Below are positions 7,596-13,144 of a stretch of 13,230 nt of DNA, in pieces. Made by a program: the position numbers and the translations under genes. Under the pieces are notes generated by a model, which saw nothing but the letters and a program-made list of their open reading frames with translations, made no database searches and was not told the origin of the DNA. The DNA lies in contig SCQZ01000275.1 in NCBI GenBank assembly GCA_004299665.1, positions 1 through 13,230 of the forward strand, given 5' to 3'. This DNA comes from Jatrophihabitans sp. (GTDB lineage: Bacteria; Actinomycetota; Actinomycetes; Mycobacteriales; Jatrophihabitantaceae). The number at the start of each line of letters is the position of its first letter. Position 1 is the first letter of the stretch.

Positions 7596-8752
7596 GGCTG
7601 CAGAGCAATCACCTCGGCGGCCGCGGACTCGATCGCCTCCTGACGCAGCACGCTCGCGCGCCGCTCGATGCGGGTGAGGACCTCGCTGGCGGTGACGGTG
7701 CCGGCGAACCGGCCGTCCTCGTCGACGATCACGCCGCGGCCGCTGGGCGAGGACAGCGCCGCGTCCAGCGCCTCGCGCAGCGTGCCGCTCTCGGTGGCCA
7801 GCGTGCCCCCGAGGTTGAGCAGATCCTCGACGACCGGGCCGGACAGTTGCGCCTCGCCGAGCCCGCCGACCGCGAGCCAGCCCAGCGGCCGGCGCTCGGC
7901 GTCGACGACCAGCGCCCAGCCGTCCACCGCCCGCGGCGGCGTCGCGGCCAGGGCGTCGCCGACGGTCACGACCGGCTCATGCGCCAGCGGCAACTCTCCG
8001 GCCGCGGCGAACCCGAGCGCGCGGTAGCCGCGGTCGCGGCCGACGAAGCCCGCGACGAACGCGTCGGCCGGGTGCGAGAGCAGTTCGGCCGGCGTCGCGA
8101 CCTGCGCCAGCCGCCCGCCCGTCCGCAGCACCGCGACCTGGTCCCCGAGCTTGATCGCCTCGTCGATGTCGTGGGTGACGAACAGGATCGTCTTGCCGAG
8201 TTCGCCCTGCAGCCGGAGGAACTCGTCCTGCAGTTGCGCCCGTACCACGGGGTCGACGGCCGAGAACGGTTCGTCCATGAGCATGACGGGCGGGTCGGCG
8301 GCCAGCGCCCGGGCGACGCCCACCCGCTGCTGCTGGCCCCCCGAGAGTTGCGCCGGGTAGCGCTCACCGAGTTCGCGTGGCAGTCCGACCCGTTCGAGCA
8401 GGTCCAGCGCCTGCCGCCGGGCGTCGCGGCGGGGCAGCCCGAGCAGCACGGGCACCGTCGCGACGTTGTCCACCACGGTGCGGTGCGGGAACAGCCCGGC
8501 CTGCTGGATGACGTAGCCGATGCCGCGCCGCAGCGTGGCGGGCCGGACCTTGGCGGTGTCACGGTCGTCGAGCCAGATCCGGCCCGAGGTCGGCTCCACC
8601 ATGCGGTTCACCATGCGAAGCGAGGTGGTCTTGCCGCAGCCGGACGGCCCGACCAGGACCGTGATCTTGCCGGTGGGGGCCTCGAGGTCCAGCGCGTCGA
8701 CGGCGATCCCACCGCCCCGGAAGCGCTTGGTGACGCTCTCGAAGCGAATCAC
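7592..8752 (-). CDS. opuCA: Osmoprotectant ABC transporter, ATPase with CBS region
   Basis: This 386-residue ATPase subunit energises the importer. It shows Walker A GPSGCGKTT (35-43), a Q-loop (IQQAGLFPH, 82-90), the ABC signature LSGGQQQR (136-143), Walker B VMLMDE (156-161) and the switch His194 in FVTHDIDEA. After about residue 245 comes a C-terminal region with two CBS-like units (about 250-310 and 315-370, including GRGVIVDEDGRFAGTVTASE). In OpuA/OpuC-type importers this region senses ionic strength or cyclic dinucleotides. Family knowledge suggests such gating here but the sequence does not prove it. The GTG start at 8752 directly precedes IRFESVTKRF, and a GGGGTGGA-like ribosome site lies just upstream. 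It is the first gene of the operon. Confidence 0.95.
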   Translation of the reverse strand: MIRFESVTKRFRGGGIAVDALDLEAPTGKITVLVGPSGCGKTTSLRMVNRMVEPTSGRIWLDDRDTAKVRPATLRRGIGYVIQQAGLFPHRTVVDNVATVPVLLGLPRRDARRQALDLLERVGLPRELGERYPAQLSGGQQQRVGVARALAADPPVMLMDEPFSAVDPVVRAQLQDEFLRLQGELGKTILFVTHDIDEAIKLGDQVAVLRTGGRLAQVATPAELLSHPADAFVAGFVGRDRGYRALGFAAAGELPLAHEPVVTVGDALAATPPRAVDGWALVVDAERRPLGWLAVGGLGEAQLSGPVVEDLLNLGGTLATESGTLREALDAALSSPSGRGVIVDEDGRFAGTVTASEVLTRIERRASVLRQEAIESAAAEVIALQP

Positions 8753-8772
8753 CTGTCCACCCCATCATCCGG

Positions 8773-8786
8773 GTCCGACATCGGAC
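8773..8786. promoter_or_regulatory. Inverted repeat in the leader of the osmoprotectant operon
   Basis: GTCCGA, 2 bases, TCGGAC is a perfect 6-bp inverted repeat ending 21 bases before the ATPase start. It could be a regulator half-site pair or a small leader hairpin. I do not recognise the regulator. Confidence 0.35.
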
Positions 8787-8806
8787 AACCGTTATCGGGC
8801 TAGCAG

Positions 8807-8812
8807 ATACCC
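8807..8812 (-). promoter_or_regulatory. GGGTAT box, possible stress-sigma -10 element
   Basis: The minus strand reads GGGTAT about 55 bases upstream of the ATPase start. GGGTAY is the -10 element of Streptomyces SigB-type (osmotic stress) promoters, which would suit an osmoprotectant importer. No convincing -35 element lies at the expected distance, so this is a weak candidate. Confidence 0.25.
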
Positions 8813-8830
8813 GGATCGTTGCGGCATCTC

Positions 8831-9355
8831 TCAGCCGGGCGCGCCCGGCTCGCCCGGGCCGGGCCGCGAATGACCGGCGGTGTCGGCCTCGGGCCGCCCG
8901 GTCGCCAGGCGCCTGAGGATTCCCGCCCCCGGCAGGTCGCCGAGCACGGTGAGGATGCGCTCGAGCGTCGATGTGAGCAGCGCCACCTGGGTCTGGGTGT
9001 CGGTGGCGGCGCGCAGTGCGGGCAGCGCCTCGCGCCGCAGCGCGTCGAGCACGTCCGGCAGTTCGCGCACGTGATCCAGCGGGCCGGTGAACTGCCCCGC
9101 CACCGCCTCGACGCGCCCGACCGCCCGGTCCAGCCGCCCGATCGTCCGGTTGAATTGATCCAGCGAGTCGTTGAACGCCTTGAGGGTCGCCGGGAACTGG
9201 CCGACCAGCCGCGCGTTCTGCTCCAGGACGTCGTGTAGCCACTGCGCCTGCGAGTCGGCCTGCTTGACCAGGTCGCCGACGACCGGGATGGCCCCGACCG
9301 CCGCGGGGACTCGGGAGGTCCTGCCCGCGCTCTTCGCCCCGACGCTCTTCGCCAC
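8831..9355 (-). CDS. Hypothetical helical protein, 174 residues
   Basis: I do not recognise this protein. No signal peptide is evident. After a basic, Ala/Ser-rich N-terminus (1-15) and a short hydrophobic patch (VPAAVGAIPVVGDLV, 16-30), residues 30-150 are almost entirely predicted amphipathic helix. Regularly spaced hydrophobics occur in segments such as LKAFNDSLDQFNRTIGRLDR (58-77) and LTSTLERILTVLGDL. This suggests a coiled-coil or helical-bundle, perhaps oligomeric or membrane-associated. The tail (152-174) is disordered and rich in Pro/Gly. The start is taken as the GTG at 9355. An in-frame start at 9424 exists, but the extra residues look non-coding and would run through the repeat at 9393-9418. 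The gene stands apart from the osmoprotectant operon by 78 bases. A perfect 18-bp GC palindrome (8833-8850) covers its last codons and could act as an end-of-gene hairpin. Confidence 0.7.
   Translation of the reverse strand: MAKSVGAKSAGRTSRVPAAVGAIPVVGDLVKQADSQAQWLHDVLEQNARLVGQFPATLKAFNDSLDQFNRTIGRLDRAVGRVEAVAGQFTGPLDHVRELPDVLDALRREALPALRAATDTQTQVALLTSTLERILTVLGDLPGAGILRRLATGRPEADTAGHSRPGPGEPGAPG
8833..8850. repeat. Perfect 18-bp GC palindrome at a gene end
   Basis: AGCCGGGCG followed by its exact complement CGCCCGGCT covers the last five sense codons and the first stop-codon base of the helical protein gene. As RNA it can fold into a short stem ahead of the osmoprotectant operon. It may serve as a U-less terminator, or simply reflect Pro/Gly codons at high GC. 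Confidence 0.35.
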
Positions 9356-9360
9356 GACCG

Positions 9361-9377
9361 CGATTGTGCCGCAATCG
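9361..9377 (-). promoter_or_regulatory. Inverted repeat with -10-like box at a possible leaderless start
   Basis: CGATTG, 5 bases, CAATCG is a perfect inverted repeat just upstream of the helical protein gene. On the minus strand it contains CACAAT (9368-9363), 4 of 6 matches to the -10 consensus. Exactly 7 bases follow before the GTG at 9355, the geometry of a leaderless transcript. No clear -35 box or ribosome site is seen. Confidence 0.35.
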
Positions 9378-9392
9378 GGTCGCCGCCCGCCT

Positions 9393-9418
9393 CCTGACCT
9401 TTCCCCTGACACGTCCGG
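9393..9418 (-). repeat. Short repeat family, copy A (inverted)
   Basis: On the minus strand this reads CCGGACGTGTCAGGGGAAAG and continues GTCAGG. The block CCGGACGT and the following AGGGGAA are shared with the tandem copies at 9434-9535 and with the two copies at 10571-10636. It lies between the helical gene and the nuclease-like gene. Confidence 0.65.
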
Positions 9419-9433
9419 CAGCACGGCCCTCCA

Positions 9434-9535
9434 CCGGACGCCCCGGGGGAAGAGTTGGGGCCCGGCCGGACGTCTGGGGGGAGAACTGGGCCCCCGGCCG
9501 GACGTCTGGGGGAGAACTGGGACCCCGAACGGACG
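9434..9535 (+). repeat. Tandem array, three units of about 32 bp
   Basis: Units start with CCGGACG at 9434, 9466 and 9498 (period 32), and a degenerate CGGACG at 9530 marks the array end. Each unit continues with a G-run, then GAGAACTGGG (GAAGAGTTGGGG in the first), and C-rich bases. The second and third units are nearly identical. The unit is an extended version of the repeat seen singly at 9393-9418 and 10571-10636. All lie outside the chosen coding regions. Confidence 0.75.
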
Positions 9536-9646
9536 CAGCGGGCGAGCCGGTCCACCGTGTCACGTCGCCGTCCACAGGGCGCGCGTCGTCCACAGCCGTC
9601 ACGATCCGTTCCGCCGCACCGGTATCACTGCCCTGCGATAGCCGCC

Positions 9647-10588
9647 ATGCCGACGCTGCCCGCCATGCCCGTGTTCAGCCGCGCCGACCTGCGTGCGCAC
9701 GGCTGGTCCGACTCGGCAACCTGGCGGGCCGTGCGCGGCGGGCGCCTGTTGCGGCTGCGCCATGACCAGTTCACGCTCGCCCCGACCCAGCCACGTGACG
9801 CCGCGGTCGCGGCCGCGCGGGCCTGTGCCGGCAGCGTGATCAGCCACCGGTCCGCGGCAGTGGTGCACGGCCTGCCGCTGCTCGGCCCACCGCCACGGCG
9901 ACCGGATCTCACGGTCGAGCCGCGCGGAACGGGCGACGTGCCCGCTGCCCTCTTGCATCGCGCCACCCTGCCGAACGGGGACGTCGTCACGGTCGACGGG
10001 GCGTGCCTGACATCCGTCGCACGCACCGTCGTCGATCTCGCGCGGACGGTGCCGGCCGCTGCTGCCGTGGTCGCCGCCGACAACGCGCTGCAACGGCGCC
10101 TGACCACGCCGCTGGAGATCGTCGAGGTCGTCGACGCCTGTGCGCGCTGGCCCGGGATCCGGCGTGCCAGGGCGGCCCTGCGCCAGGTCGACGGCCGCAG
10201 CGAGTCACCGCTGGAATCCCTCAGCCGCCTCGTCGTCGCCCGCCTGGACCTGCCGCGACCCCAGTTGCAGGTGCGGATACGCGACGCGCGGGGCTGGGTC
10301 GTGGCGCGCACCGACTTCTACTGGGACGACGTCGGCGCCGCGGGCGAGGCCGACGGCAGGGCCAAGTACACCGACCGGGAGGTCCTGACCAGGGAGAAAC
10401 GACGCCAGGAGGAACTCGAGGACCTGGGCGTTTCGATCGCCCGCTGGGGATGGCTGGATACGCGGACCCCGGAGTTGCTGGCGGCCAGGGTGCGCAACGC
10501 CCGCGAGCGCGGTCGGCGCCGGGACGCGTCCGGGTTCTCGCGCGGCTGGGAGGTAGAGCTCACCGCGCCCCTCACCCTTCCCCTGTGA
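9647..10588 (+). CDS. AbiEi-like wHTH plus DUF559/Vsr-like nuclease-fold protein
   Basis: This 313-residue protein has the layout common in actinobacterial proteins annotated as AbiEi-family antitoxin-domain or DUF559 proteins. The N-terminal part (about 8-50) has a winged-helix pattern, SRADLRAHGWSDSATWRAVR then GGRLLRLRHDQFTL. The middle (about 50-180) includes SHRSAAVVHGLPLLG (66-80) and a conserved-type LTSVARTVVDLAR (121-133). The C-terminal part resembles a PD-(D/E)XK fold, with Glu186 or Glu190 in SESPLES, Asp223 in RTDFYW, and Glu234 with Asp236 in GEADGRAKY. KRRQEELEDLGVSIARWGW (251-269) follows. Whether it is an active nuclease is not known. No AbiEii-type nucleotidyltransferase toxin lies next to it, so it is an orphan here. 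The ATG at 9647 lacks a ribosome site, and a second ATG at 9665 is possible. An open frame back to 9455 crosses the tandem repeats and is rejected. Confidence 0.82.
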   Translation: MPTLPAMPVFSRADLRAHGWSDSATWRAVRGGRLLRLRHDQFTLAPTQPRDAAVAAARACAGSVISHRSAAVVHGLPLLGPPPRRPDLTVEPRGTGDVPAALLHRATLPNGDVVTVDGACLTSVARTVVDLARTVPAAAAVVAADNALQRRLTTPLEIVEVVDACARWPGIRRARAALRQVDGRSESPLESLSRLVVARLDLPRPQLQVRIRDARGWVVARTDFYWDDVGAAGEADGRAKYTDREVLTREKRRQEELEDLGVSIARWGWLDTRTPELLAARVRNARERGRRRDASGFSRGWEVELTAPLTLPL

Positions 10589-10595
10589 CATCCGG
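10571..10595 (-). repeat. Short repeat family, copy D (inverted)
   Basis: On the minus strand this reads CCGGATGTCACAGGGGAAGG and continues GTGAG, matching copies A and C. It covers the last codons and the stop of the nuclease-like gene, so that coding end is built from repeat sequence. Confidence 0.65.
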
Positions 10596-10628
10596 CCGGC
10601 GCCGCCGGCGACGGACGTCACAGGGGAA
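10578..10628. terminator. Long hairpin spanning the stop of the nuclease-like gene
   Basis: Arms TTCCCCTGTGACATCCG (10578-10594) and CGGACGTCACAGGGGAA (10612-10628) pair over 17 positions with one mismatch. The intervening bases contain GCCGGC, 3 bases, GCCGGC, which extends the stem. The stop codon TGA (10586-10588) lies inside the first arm. No U-tract follows on either strand. It may end transcription before etfD, but as two repeat-family copies placed head to head it could equally be a mobile or structural repeat. Confidence 0.6.
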
Positions 10629-10636
10629 AAGTGCCC
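10611..10636 (+). repeat. Short repeat family, copy C (direct)
   Basis: It reads ACGGACGTCACAGGGGAAAA and continues GTGCCC. Apart from the first base it matches the family core CCGGACGTC plus AGGGGAA. It forms the right arm of the hairpin with copy D. Confidence 0.65.
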
Positions 10637-10681
10637 TCCCGTCGACCCAGCAAGGGGGGTGACGCTGCCCGCTCCGGTCGT

Positions 10682-10693
10682 TACCGGCCGGTA
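10682..10693. promoter_or_regulatory. 12-bp palindrome in the etfD promoter region
   Basis: TACCGGCCGGTA is a perfect palindrome 47 bases upstream of the etfD start. A TAGGCT box at 10702-10707 fits the TANNNT pattern of a -10 element, which would place the palindrome between the -35 and -10 positions, where a bound repressor would block transcription. The -35 is not clear. The size suits a dimeric regulator of TetR or similar type. The regulator is not identified. Confidence 0.4.
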
Positions 10694-10740
10694 GCAGCGA
10701 ATAGGCTTCGCGGGCAAGACCGAGAACCTAGGAGCATCGC

Positions 10741-13053
10741 GTGCATCAGCACCTCGCCACCGGCGTCTTCGTCGACTGGGAGTACACCTTCCCCGGCTGG
10801 CTGCGCATCGGATTCGGCATCGGCCTGCTGCTGGCCGCCGTCGCGCTCACCGGGCGCCGGGCCCTCTGGCTCGCCAAGCTGATCGGCTCGGGCACCGCCT
10901 CGCCCGGCCGGCTCGAGGACATCCGGCAGCGCGCCAAGGACCAGGCGCGCGAGGTGTTCGGCCAGCGCCGGCTGCTGCGCTGGGCCCTGCCCGGCACCAT
11001 GCACTTCCTGACCTTCTGGGGCTTCCTCGTCCTGGGCATCACGATCGTCGAGGCGTACGGCGCCCTGGTCGTCAGCCGTGACTTCGCCTTCCCGTTCTTC
11101 GGGCATGCCCGCTGGCTGGGCTTCCTCGAGGATCTGTTCGCGGTGTTCGTCCTCATCGCGATCACCTGGTTCGCGATCAACCGGCACCGCACGTACCCGC
11201 GCCGGCTGCAGCGCCAGAGCCGCTTCTACGGGTCGCACAACAAGGCCGCGGAGACGATCTTGTGGATGATCGGTGCCGTCATCGTGACCTTGCTCGTCTA
11301 CCGCGGCGCCCAGTTCAACACCGGCCACTTCCCCTGGGGCAGGTCGGGTTGGCCGTTCGCGTCCTGGCTGGTCGGCCACGCGCTCGGCGCCGGCGCGTAC
11401 AACCAGGCCGTCGAGACGATCTTCATCATCGCGCAGATGGCAGTGATCTTCGGGTTCCTGGTGCTCGTGCTGCACTCGAAGCACCTGCACATCTTCCTTG
11501 CACCGCTGAACGTGCTGACCAAGACCGAACCGGACGCGCTGCGCGAGCTCAAGCCCGTCACCGACCCCGCCGGCGCGCCGATCGACTTCGCCGACGCCGA
11601 GAACCTCTCCGAGGACACCGTCTTCGGGCGCGGCAGGATCGAGGACTTCACCTGGAAGGGCTACCTCGACATGGCGACCTGCACCGAGTGCGGGCGGTGC
11701 CAGTCCCAGTGCCCGGCCTGGAACACCGGCAAGCCGCTGTCCCCGAAGCTGCTGATCATGGATCTGCGCGATCACTTGTTCGCGAAGGCGCCCTACATCT
11801 TCGGCACCGCCACGGTTCCCGACGGCGCGACCCCCGACTTCGCGAACGCCCCGCACGGACACGGCGTGCCGGAGGCCGGGTTTCCGCGCGTGGCGGGCAG
11901 CACCATCGAGCAGGCGCTCCGTCCGCTCGTCGGTGACGCGGCCGCCGGCGGCGTCATCGATCCGGACGTGCTGTGGTCGTGCACCACGTGCGGCGCGTGC
12001 GTCGAGCAGTGCCCTGTCGACATCGAGCACGTCGACCACATCGTCGACATGCGCCGCTACCAGGTGCTGATCGAATCCGCGTTCCCCTCCGAGGCCGGCA
12101 CCATGCTGCGCAACATCGAGAACAAGGGCAACCCCTGGGGCATGGCCAACAGCGGGCGTGACGAGTGGATCAACGAACTCGACTTCGAGGTGCGCCGCGC
12201 CACCCCGGGCACCAAGCTCGACGCCGACATCGAGTACCTGTTCTGGGTCGGCTGCGCCGGGGCGCTGGAGGACCGCTCGAAGAAGGTCACCAAGGCCTTC
12301 GCCGAACTACTGCACGTCGCGGGCGTCGAGTTCGCGGTGCTGGGGCAGGGCGAGAGTTGCACGGGTGACCCGGCCCGCCGTCTGGGCAACGAGTTCGTGT
12401 ACCAGATGCAGGGCATGCAGAACGTCGAGACGCTCAACTCGATCGAGCGTGCCGGCGGGATGAAGATCGTCGCGACCTGCCCGCACTGCTTCAACACGCT
12501 CGCGAACGAGTACCCGCAGATCGGCGGCCACTACGAGGTCGTGCACCACACGCAACTGCTGGGCCAGCTCGTAGAGGAGGGGCGGCTCACCCCGGTGCAG
12601 CCGGTCGACCTGGACGTCACGTACCACGACCCGTGCTACCTGGGCCGTCACAACAAGGTGTACACGCCGCCGCGCGAGGTGCTCGCCGCGATCCCGCAAC
12701 TGCGCAGCACCGAGATGCACCGCTGCAAGGACCGCGGTTTCTGCTGCGGCGCGGGAGGCGCGCGGTTCTGGATGGAGGAGAAGATCGGCAAGCGGATCAA
12801 CCGCGAGCGCACGGACGAGGCCATCGGCCTGGACCCGGACGTGATCGGCACCGCGTGCCCGTTCTGCATGGTGATGCTGTCCGACGCCGTCGCCGAGAAG
12901 AAGGGCGACGGTACGGCCAAGGAGCACGTCCAGGTCCTGGACGTCGCGCAGATCCTGCACCGTTCGCTCGCCGCGCCGGCCGGCCGGCACCGCCCGGCGC
13001 CCGGTGCCGATCCGGACTCCGAGGCGCAGCCGGCGGTTCGAGAGGGCGGCTGA
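10741..13053 (+). CDS. etfD: EtfD-like membrane iron-sulfur oxidoreductase
   Basis: This 770-residue membrane protein is homologous in architecture to Mycobacterium tuberculosis Rv0338c (EtfD), which is needed for fatty-acid beta-oxidation and is thought to pass electrons from electron-transfer flavoprotein to menaquinone. Five hydrophobic helices lie near 20-47, 88-110, 126-146, 171-188 and 223-245, a NarI-like module with candidate haem ligands such as His88 and His245. Two 4Fe-4S ferredoxin motifs follow: Cys314, 317, 320, 324 and Cys414, 417, 420, 424. Two CCG domains of the HdrB/GlpC type follow, with Cys505, Cys540, Cys580, Cys583 and then Cys632, Cys668-669, Cys706, Cys709. The GTG start at 10741 has AGGAG at 10730-10734 with 6-base spacing. 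The C-terminal 25 residues are Pro/Ala-rich and probably disordered. GlpC- or HdrD-like roles share the Fe-S part, but the fused membrane module favours EtfD. Confidence 0.92.
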   Translation: MHQHLATGVFVDWEYTFPGWLRIGFGIGLLLAAVALTGRRALWLAKLIGSGTASPGRLEDIRQRAKDQAREVFGQRRLLRWALPGTMHFLTFWGFLVLGITIVEAYGALVVSRDFAFPFFGHARWLGFLEDLFAVFVLIAITWFAINRHRTYPRRLQRQSRFYGSHNKAAETILWMIGAVIVTLLVYRGAQFNTGHFPWGRSGWPFASWLVGHALGAGAYNQAVETIFIIAQMAVIFGFLVLVLHSKHLHIFLAPLNVLTKTEPDALRELKPVTDPAGAPIDFADAENLSEDTVFGRGRIEDFTWKGYLDMATCTECGRCQSQCPAWNTGKPLSPKLLIMDLRDHLFAKAPYIFGTATVPDGATPDFANAPHGHGVPEAGFPRVAGSTIEQALRPLVGDAAAGGVIDPDVLWSCTTCGACVEQCPVDIEHVDHIVDMRRYQVLIESAFPSEAGTMLRNIENKGNPWGMANSGRDEWINELDFEVRRATPGTKLDADIEYLFWVGCAGALEDRSKKVTKAFAELLHVAGVEFAVLGQGESCTGDPARRLGNEFVYQMQGMQNVETLNSIERAGGMKIVATCPHCFNTLANEYPQIGGHYEVVHHTQLLGQLVEEGRLTPVQPVDLDVTYHDPCYLGRHNKVYTPPREVLAAIPQLRSTEMHRCKDRGFCCGAGGARFWMEEKIGKRINRERTDEAIGLDPDVIGTACPFCMVMLSDAVAEKKGDGTAKEHVQVLDVAQILHRSLAAPAGRHRPAPGADPDSEAQPAVREGG

Positions 13054-13089
13054 GAGGCCACGGTCGCCACCACCGCTTCGGCCGGATTC

Positions 13090-13103
13090 GGACAGTACTG
13101 TCC
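13090..13103. promoter_or_regulatory. Perfect 14-bp palindrome with embedded -10 box
   Basis: GGACAGTACTGTCC is a perfect palindrome in the gap after etfD. On the plus strand it contains TACTGT (13096-13101), a TANNNT-type -10 element, so a protein bound here would cover the promoter of the downstream gene. Its size and place suit autoregulation by a TetR-like repressor. The -35 region is not evident. Confidence 0.5.
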
Positions 13104-13144
13104 CTAACGTGACGAGCCGCTTCCCGACCGCGCACGCCTGACCC

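Noticed and set aside
9434..9535. CRISPR array
   Set aside because: The period is about 32 bases with no distinct spacers, as repeated and variable parts run together. There are no cas genes in the window.
9455..9646. N-terminal extension of the nuclease-like gene back to 9455
   Set aside because: It would translate the tandem repeats and has no family-like sequence before the ATG at 9647.
10681..12039. Minus-strand open frame of 452 codons opposite etfD
   Set aside because: It lies antisense to a gene with clear iron-sulfur motifs and shows only biased low-complexity sequence.
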